Assembly (NCBI GenBank): GCA_003132205.1
Contig: PKWY01000056.1
Coordinates: 1-39,334 of the forward strand
Reading direction: 5' to 3'
DNA from: Acidimicrobiaceae bacterium
Lineage (GTDB): Bacteria; Actinomycetota; Acidimicrobiia; Acidimicrobiales; RAAP-2
DNA length: 39,334 nt
Part shown: positions 35,124-39,334 of the stretch, piece after piece
Position numbering within the stretch: the first letter of the stretch is position 1
Layout: every line of letters begins with the position of its first letter
Program-made: the position numbers and the translations under genes
The notes under the pieces: generated by a model
Seen by the model: only the letters and a program-made list of their open reading frames with translations
Told to the model about the DNA's origin: nothing
Database searches by the model: none

Positions 35124-35160
35124 TGTGGAGTACTTGCTGGTAATCAACCAGTACTCCACA
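35124..35160. repeat. Hairpin of opposed DnaA-like boxes
   Basis: TGTGGAGTAC (35124-35133) and GTACTCCACA (35151-35160) are perfectly complementary; inside them TGGT and ACCA pair again around an AATCA loop, leaving a four-base TTGC bulge on one side. The arms contain TGTGGAGTA and TACTCCACA, both close to DnaA boxes. It lies 26 bases after the dnaA stop; there is no T-run on the dnaA strand, so a terminator role is less likely than an origin role. Confidence 0.65.
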
Positions 35161-35185
35161 ACCAGAACCCAAGCTTGCGCACAAA

Positions 35186-36556
35186 CTAATCTCTACCATC
35201 CCCCTGTAGGCGTCGCTTGAGTTGATTGATCTGTGCCAAGAGCTCGGAGTTGATGGCGAGTTGTTCCTTGATCTTCTCAACACCGCTGATCACCGTCGTG
35301 TGGTTGCGTCCGTCGAAGATTCTGGCGATCATTGGATACGAATAGTTGTCGAGGAGGTCGCGAACTAGGTACATCGCGACGTGGCGCGCGTGGACGAGTG
35401 GACGTAGGCGCTTGGAACCACGGACGTCCTCGACGGATAGTCCGTAGAAATCAGACACCACCGAGAGGATCGTCTCAGGCTTCAGGATGATTTGCTCTTG
35501 ACCGAGGTTCGTGAGGTGGTTTTTTGCCAATTCGAGGGAGATGGGCTCCTGGCGCAGGTTTGCAAAAGCCCGCAGCATGGTGATCGACCCCTCGAGTTCG
35601 CGTATGTTGTCGCGCACGCGCTGGGCGATCCACTCGGCGACGTCGTCGGGCAGGTCGATCCCCTCACGCTCGGCCTTCGAGCGAAGGATCGCAATCCTGG
35701 TTTCGAGGTCGGGTTGATCAATTTCGGTGACCAGTCCTTGCAACAAGCGACTACGGAACCTCTCCTGAAGACCAGCGAGGTCTCGAGGCGAGCGATCGGA
35801 GGTTAAGACGATCTGCTTTCCTTCACCATGCAGCGCGTTGTAGGTGTGAAAGATCTCCTCGTGAAAAGTTTCCCCACGAGTCTCCATGAATTGGATGTCG
35901 TCGATCAGAAGAACGTCATTCTCGCGGTAGCGATCGTGGAGCGCCAACTGCGTGCGCGTTTGAATTGCGCGGATGAAGTCGTTCAAGAAAGTCTCTGTTG
36001 ATACATAGAGGACCTTTCGTCCGGGATAGTTCTCCTGCACGTAGTTGCCAATGGCGTGCAGGAGGTGAGTCTTGCCTAGACCCGAGTGCCCGTAAATCAT
36101 TAACGGATTATAGGCGCGACCAGGTGTTTCAGCCACTGACTGGGCCGCGGCGAATGCGAGCCGGTTCGATGATCCTGGAACGAACGAATCGAATGTCATT
36201 CGCGGATCGAGACGTGCTGGTCGATCAACGCTCGGCAAAAAGATCGAGGCTGGAGGTGTTGTGTCAGGAGCCTCGACTGTCTTCTCCGCGGTACCAACTA
36301 CACCCGGAGCTTCACTCACCGTTAACGAAACCGTTACTTGTGAGCCGACAATCTGCTGGGCCTGCTCGGTGATGAATGGGAGGAAGCGCTGTTGAATACG
36401 AAGAAGCTGAATTTGATTCGGTGCACCGATCACAAGTTGGTTGTCGTGGTAATCCACAAGGTGAAGTGTGTTAAGTCCCGCCGACCAAACTGCCTCAGAA
36501 GCGTTTCCACGTAAGGAGTCACGTAGTTCTGACCAGATCTCCTCACCACTCTGCAC
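35186..36556 (-). CDS. dnaA: Chromosomal replication initiator protein DnaA
   Basis: A 456-residue AAA+ initiator that binds DnaA boxes and opens the origin. Domain I opens VQSGEEIWSELRDSL; a short proline/threonine-rich domain II follows; domain III has Walker A GHSGLGKTHLL, Walker B LLIDDIQFMETRGETFHEE, sensor-1 VLTSDRSPRDLAGLQERFRS and sensor-2 region; domain IV carries the DNA-binding signature FDGRNHTTVISGV. The frame is open to a GTG at 36592, but I prefer GTG 36556: GGAGGA lies seven bases upstream and the protein then begins as in relatives, while the 36592 start falls inside a perfect DnaA box. Transcribed away from rpmH. Confidence 0.95.
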   Translation of the reverse strand: MQSGEEIWSELRDSLRGNASEAVWSAGLNTLHLVDYHDNQLVIGAPNQIQLLRIQQRFLPFITEQAQQIVGSQVTVSLTVSEAPGVVGTAEKTVEAPDTTPPASIFLPSVDRPARLDPRMTFDSFVPGSSNRLAFAAAQSVAETPGRAYNPLMIYGHSGLGKTHLLHAIGNYVQENYPGRKVLYVSTETFLNDFIRAIQTRTQLALHDRYRENDVLLIDDIQFMETRGETFHEEIFHTYNALHGEGKQIVLTSDRSPRDLAGLQERFRSRLLQGLVTEIDQPDLETRIAILRSKAEREGIDLPDDVAEWIAQRVRDNIRELEGSITMLRAFANLRQEPISLELAKNHLTNLGQEQIILKPETILSVVSDFYGLSVEDVRGSKRLRPLVHARHVAMYLVRDLLDNYSYPMIARIFDGRNHTTVISGVEKIKEQLAINSELLAQINQLKRRLQGDGRD

Positions 36557-36767
36557 AATATTCCTCCACAGCCACAAACTGACATTATCCACAAGCAGTT
36601 TTGGATCAAAATCGACGTTGCATCACTTAGGGAGAGCAACCCTACACCTAATTGGCTGCGCTAACCAAGGGTGTGTCTCCGTCGGGTAAGATTGTTCCCA
36701 GTAGCGCGCCAGCGACCCCCAGGGGGTACCGCGAAGCGCATCCATAACAGTTTGAGAAGAGGTTTTT
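36557..36767. promoter_or_regulatory. Divergent dnaA/rpmH promoter region
   Basis: About 210 bases between the divergent dnaA and rpmH genes. It holds one perfect DnaA box (36585-36593) and a GC-rich inverted repeat ACCCCCAGGGGGT shortly before rpmH. Both promoters must lie here; I did not identify firm -35/-10 elements. It could also be part of a bipartite origin. Confidence 0.6.
36585..36593 (+). promoter_or_regulatory. Consensus DnaA box upstream of dnaA
   Basis: TTATCCACA is an exact match to the consensus DnaA box. It lies 29 bases upstream of the chosen dnaA start, a place compatible with autoregulation by DnaA. Confidence 0.8.
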
Positions 36768-36902
36768 GTGAAGCGTACCTATCAGCCAAATAAGCGGAAA
36801 AGGGCTAAAACGCACGGTTTTCGTGCTCGTATGCGCACCCGCGCAGGGCGTGCCATCCTAAAGGCCCGTCGCAACAAGGGTCGCCGCGAGCTAACGGTCT
36901 GA
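36768..36902 (+). CDS. rpmH: 50S ribosomal protein L34
   Basis: A 44-residue, strongly basic ribosomal protein from a GTG start: [20 protein letters not shown], then [20 protein letters not shown] and ending ELTV. This matches L34 throughout, including the conserved HGFRARM and GR..L..RR..GR motifs. AGAAGAGG lies a few bases upstream. It is divergent from dnaA and followed seven bases later by rnpA, the universal bacterial order. Too short for most gene finders with a length cut-off. Confidence 0.97.
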   Translation: MKRTYQPNKRKRAKTHGFRARMRTRAGRAILKARRNKGRRELTV

Positions 36903-36909
36903 GCCGCAC

Positions 36910-37239
36910 GTGCCCGGTCGGGTTCGAACCCGACGGCAGTTCGCGCTCTTCGCTTCACCTACGGGGCGAGGCCAGAGCGGGCCACTACGAATTAGCTATG
37001 TAGCCCAATCTGGTCAGCAACCTTCGGTGAGTGTGGCATATGCGATCGGCCGGAAGGTCGGAAATGCGGTTATTCGTAACCAAATCCGACGCCGCTTACG
37101 GGCACTCGTGGACGACCTCAACCCTCAACCGCACTCAGGGATATACCTGGTCAGGTGTGGTTTAGAGACAGGAAACCTCTCTTATGACGAACTCCGACAC
37201 CACCTCCACCAAGCATTGGGTCGAGCCGGTGCCCTCTAA
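36910..37239 (+). CDS. rnpA: Ribonuclease P protein component
   Basis: A 109-residue basic protein that with the M1 RNA removes 5' leaders from pre-tRNAs. The RNase P signature is [20 protein letters not shown] (RNR-like motif with the conserved arginines). N-terminal [12 protein letters not shown] fits the first helix. GTG 36910 lies seven bases after the rpmH stop. The last 56 bases overlap the yidD gene in another frame. An 18-bp perfect palindrome sits just inside the coding start (36917-36934). Confidence 0.93.
   Translation: MPGRVRTRRQFALFASPTGRGQSGPLRISYVAQSGQQPSVSVAYAIGRKVGNAVIRNQIRRRLRALVDDLNPQPHSGIYLVRCGLETGNLSYDELRHHLHQALGRAGAL
36917..36934. repeat. Perfect 18-bp palindrome in the rnpA start region
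   Basis: GTCGGGTTCGAACCCGAC is fully self-complementary and begins seven bases into the rnpA reading frame. In mRNA it can form a seven-bp hairpin with a UCGA loop, and its GGTTCGAACC core resembles the tRNA T-arm. Possible effect on rnpA translation; not proven. Confidence 0.5.
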
Positions 37240-37486
37240 GACACCGCTGGGCGCCCGACTGCTTCTTAGGGCGATCACCGCGTACCAGCGCCTTACGTCG
37301 GGACGCCCTTCCCCGTGTCGCTTCTATCCATCGTGCTCGAGTTATGCGGCTGAAGCCATTGAGAAGCACGGGGCGTGGCGCGGAACCGGCCTGGCCCTTC
37401 GCCGCCTCAGTCGGTGCCGCCCCTTAGGCCCGCATGGCGTGGACCTTGTCCCTGAACCAAAGAAAGCTAGGAGTACGTATTCATGA
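37184..37486 (+). CDS. yidD: Membrane protein insertion efficiency factor YidD
   Basis: A 100-residue protein of the YidD family, which assists YidC-dependent insertion at the inner face of the membrane. Core motif: [20 protein letters not shown] then [40 protein letters not shown], containing the conserved cysteines (PC.FYPSCS.Y, C.P). It overlaps rnpA by 56 bases and yidC by four bases (ATGA), so the three are translationally linked. The N-terminal 16 residues are a variable extension, and the ATG may not be the only start. Length is slightly longer than average. Confidence 0.93.
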   Translation: MTNSDTTSTKHWVEPVPSKTPLGARLLLRAITAYQRLTSGRPSPCRFYPSCSSYAAEAIEKHGAWRGTGLALRRLSRCRPLGPHGVDLVPEPKKARSTYS

Positions 37487-38409
37487 AATCCTTTAGTCAC
37501 GCCGTTGGCTCAGTATTTCAGCCGATATTTCACCTTTTTGGCTGGATACTGGCCTTTTGCTACGGCCTGGTTCCGAACTACGCCATAGCAATCGTCATGC
37601 TCACTGTGGTGATCATGGGTGCGCTCACCCCCTTCACCATCAAGAGCACCAAGTCGATGATGGCCATGCAGAAGCTTCAACCTGAGATTAAGAAGCTGCA
37701 GCAGAAGTACAAGGGCCCCGAAAACCGTCAGCTGCTGAACGAAGAAATGATGAAGCTGTACCGCGAGGAGGGTGCGAATCCGGTGGGTGGCTGCCTCCCG
37801 GTGCTGCTCCAGGCGCCGTTCCTCTTCATTCTCTATAGCGTTATCAAGGGTCTTGCCAACAAGGTTCTGATCCACGGCAAGCTGGTTGCGCTCCCGCGCT
37901 ACATCCCAACAACTTCAAAGATGTACCACAACCTGATCACTTCGCACGGCCAGATCAATGCATTCGGGATGGACTTGAACTTGAAGCCATTCAGCACGCA
38001 CAGTTCTTTCGCCGCCCAAGTGCCGTTCTTCATCTTCGTGGCCGTGGCGGTTGTACTTCAGTACTTCCAGATGGCTCAGATGAACAACCGAAATCGGAAG
38101 ACCGGCCAGGCAATGCCCAGCCAACAGCAGGCGATGCAACGCTTCCTGCCGATTATTTTTGCATATTTCTACTTGGTCATTCCGGCAGCCGTTGTGCTCT
38201 ATATGATTATTTCAACAGTTATTCGCATAATTACTCAAGACCTCATGTTCCGCGCTGGCGTGTCTAATCCCCACAAAAATGGTGTACGCGCAATTCCAGC
38301 TCCGGAAACAAAGGAAACAAAGGAAACAAAGGTTGAGGAAGAACCTTCAACCCTCAAGCCCCAAACAAAGTCTCGCTCAAAAGCGAAGCGTAAAAGAAAG
38401 GCGCGTTAA
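37483..38409 (+). CDS. yidC: Membrane protein insertase YidC
   Basis: A 308-residue YidC/Oxa1/Alb3 family insertase without the large periplasmic domain of Gram-negative YidC. Features: a first helix [20 protein letters not shown], the cytoplasmic [20 protein letters not shown] hairpin, the [20 protein letters not shown] helix, a variable extracellular loop, [20 protein letters not shown] and a C-terminal pair around [21 protein letters not shown] lysine-rich, unstructured tail ([13 protein letters not shown]) probably contacts the ribosome. It overlaps yidD by four bases and is followed three bases later by jag. Confidence 0.95.
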   Translation: MKSFSHAVGSVFQPIFHLFGWILAFCYGLVPNYAIAIVMLTVVIMGALTPFTIKSTKSMMAMQKLQPEIKKLQQKYKGPENRQLLNEEMMKLYREEGANPVGGCLPVLLQAPFLFILYSVIKGLANKVLIHGKLVALPRYIPTTSKMYHNLITSHGQINAFGMDLNLKPFSTHSSFAAQVPFFIFVAVAVVLQYFQMAQMNNRNRKTGQAMPSQQQAMQRFLPIIFAYFYLVIPAAVVLYMIISTVIRIITQDLMFRAGVSNPHKNGVRAIPAPETKETKETKVEEEPSTLKPQTKSRSKAKRKRKAR

Positions 38410-38412
38410 CCC

Positions 38413-39285
38413 ATGGACTGGGTAGAAACTACTGGAAAATCAATTGATGAGGCCACCGATCGGGCCTTGGCACACCTCGGGGTTCATCGCGATGACGCTG
38501 AAGTCGAAGTAATGGAAGAGCCCAAGGCTGGCCTGTTTGGCCGGGTTCGGGGCGAAGCCCGCGTACGCGCTCGTGTCCGCCCCTCGGGCCCTCGGCCGAA
38601 GCGCTCAAGGCGCGCTGGTGGCCGTGAAGACCGTCCGCAAAAGAGTGGAACCCGTGGCGAGAAGTCTCGTGCCCCAAGGGCCGCGGAAGGTGAATCACCG
38701 CGCAAGGAGAAGGAAAACAAGGAGAACGGCGCCATGCGTCCCAAGCAGGGTCCACCAAGCGGTGGCCCAAGATCTGAAAAGGGTTCAACTAAGGAGGACA
38801 CTATGGCTGAAGGAATTTCTCTAGCCGAGCAAGGTTCGATTGCAAAGGAGTTCCTTGAGGGACTCTTGCAGTCGATGAACATCAAGGCGGAGGTTTCAGT
38901 CAAGGAACTCGACGCTGAGACCGTGGAGCTGTTGGTTAACGCTGATCCCCCGACGGAACTCGGCGTTCTCGTTGGTCCTCGCGGCACGACACTCCAGGCC
39001 CTTCAGGAGGTCACCCGTACGGTGGTCCAGTCGAAGAGTCCGGGCCGGACCGATCGGATTCTGGTTGACGTTGCGCAGTACCGTGAGCGACGCGTCGCTG
39101 CCTTGGGACGCTTTGCTCAGCAGGTTGCCCAGGAGGTCGTCGAAACGGGAGAAGAGCGCGCCCTTGAGCCAATGTCAGCTGCGGACCGCAAAGCCATCCA
39201 CGATTCCTTGACCGACAACGACCAGGTGGTCACCCGTTCAGAAGGTGAAGAGCCTCGCCGCTTTGTGGTGGTCGCTCCGGCATAA
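38413..39285 (+). CDS. jag: Jag/KhpB-like RNA-binding protein with Jag-N, KH and R3H domains
   Basis: A 290-residue protein encoded directly after yidC. The N-terminus is a Jag-N domain (WVETTGKSIDEATDRALAHL ... EEPKAGLFGRVRGEARVRARV, residues 2-55). A basic, disordered linker follows (about 56-125), then a KH domain (about 140-215, with LVGPRGTTLQALQEVTRTVV containing the GxxG loop GPRG) and a C-terminal R3H domain (RTDRILVDVAQYRERRVAAL). It binds RNA and in other bacteria (KhpB) affects cell division. ATG 38803, in frame at residue 131, has a near-perfect AAGGAGG upstream and would give a KH-R3H form of 160 residues, which is the usual length in actinobacteria. Confidence 0.92.
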   Translation: MDWVETTGKSIDEATDRALAHLGVHRDDAEVEVMEEPKAGLFGRVRGEARVRARVRPSGPRPKRSRRAGGREDRPQKSGTRGEKSRAPRAAEGESPRKEKENKENGAMRPKQGPPSGGPRSEKGSTKEDTMAEGISLAEQGSIAKEFLEGLLQSMNIKAEVSVKELDAETVELLVNADPPTELGVLVGPRGTTLQALQEVTRTVVQSKSPGRTDRILVDVAQYRERRVAALGRFAQQVAQEVVETGEERALEPMSAADRKAIHDSLTDNDQVVTRSEGEEPRRFVVVAPA

Positions 39286-39292
39286 TTGTTCA

Positions 39293-39334
39293 GTGACAAA
39301 TAACTGGTTGCCCCGCGCCCTCGAGGAATCGAGG
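39293..39334 (+). CDS. Probable start of rsmG (partial)
   Basis: An open frame from GTG at 39293 to the end of the window (VTNNWLPRALEESR), seven bases after the jag stop. Position after jag is the usual place of rsmG (16S rRNA G527 methyltransferase), and the LPRALEESR helix resembles its N-terminus. With only 14 codons visible this rests mainly on gene order. Confidence 0.4.
   Translation, partial: MTNNWLPRALEESR

Larger units (their letters stand above)
34935..35185. other. Replication origin region (oriC), dnaN-dnaA intergenic
   Basis: A 251-base gap between dnaN and dnaA, the position of oriC in actinobacteria. It contains DnaA-box-like sites at 34980-34988 (minus strand TTCTCCACA), 35008-35016 (ATTTCCACA) and 35016-35024 (CTGTCCACA), an AT-rich TTTTTATAT at 34972-34980, four TAG trinucleotides at 34993-35004 and a long hairpin at 35124-35160. 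Gene direction switches on either side of the dnaA-rpmH boundary, which supports an origin here. No experiment is available. Confidence 0.8.

Noticed and set aside
35124..35160. Hairpin as a rho-independent terminator of dnaA
   Set aside because: There is no T-run after the stem on the dnaA strand and the arms match DnaA-like boxes, so an origin role is favoured.
36915..36936. GGTTCGAACC resembling a tRNA T-arm
   Set aside because: It lies inside rnpA, the flanks do not form an acceptor, D or anticodon arm, and the exact dyad leaves a wrong loop/stem register for a T-arm.
38310..38335. Tandem GGAAACAAA repeats near the yidC 3' end
   Set aside because: They encode repeated KETKETK in the disordered basic tail of YidC; a small coding repeat with no sign of further function.

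Overview
The window is a high-GC actinobacterial chromosome segment that carries the replication origin. Class Acidimicrobiia is my best guess. This rests on the order dnaA-dnaN-recF-DUF721-gyrB-gyrA with rpmH-rnpA-yidD-yidC-jag diverging from it, on small actinobacterial families (DUF6131, DUF6186, CsbD), and on protein style; no 16S gene is present to confirm it. Nearly all core genes point away from the origin, so replication and transcription are co-directional on both sides of about 35 kb.

Left part (1-6.2 kb): three small stress or membrane genes (DUF6131, CsbD, a two-helix protein), about 0.76 kb with no recognisable gene, a broken acyl-CoA synthetase, a two-gene ABC exporter and an L,D-transpeptidase. 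From 6.4 to 10.5 kb lies a patch of decayed lipid or xenobiotic catabolism genes: the C-terminal part of an acyl-CoA dehydrogenase, a frameshifted amidohydrolase, the tail of a CoA-transferase and the C-terminal half of a cytochrome P450. They sit around an intact TetR regulator. Two near-identical 19-bp palindromes, one upstream of tetR and one upstream of the amidohydrolase, look like its operators.

Middle part (10.6-27.9 kb): a membrane protein plus DUF6186 pair, an MFS transporter, a substrate-binding-protein-like protein without signal peptide followed by an aldehyde dehydrogenase, a secreted protein, an SDR oxidoreductase, an ECF sigma factor with a membrane-anchored probable partner, an ArsB/SLC13-type permease, the ribosome-assembly GTPase rsgA, a GNAT acetyltransferase, an NAD-dependent epimerase-like protein, an acetyl-CoA hydrolase/CoA-transferase directly abutting an ABC-F ATPase, and a DsbA-family oxidoreductase.

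Right part (27.9-39.3 kb): gyrA, gyrB, DUF721 (dciA), recF, dnaN, the origin, dnaA, then divergent rpmH, rnpA, yidD, yidC, jag and the first codons of probable rsmG. The dnaN-dnaA gap contains four TAG trinucleotides next to DnaA-box-like sites (a DnaA-trio arrangement) and a long hairpin built from opposed DnaA-like boxes.

I found no CRISPR array, phage, insertion sequence, rRNA or tRNA. I did not find a clearly new multi-gene system. The items most worth following are the origin architecture, the TetR operator pair amid decayed catabolic genes, an internal start in jag, a natural Asn in the GyrB EGDSAGG motif, and the ECF sigma/membrane partner pair.
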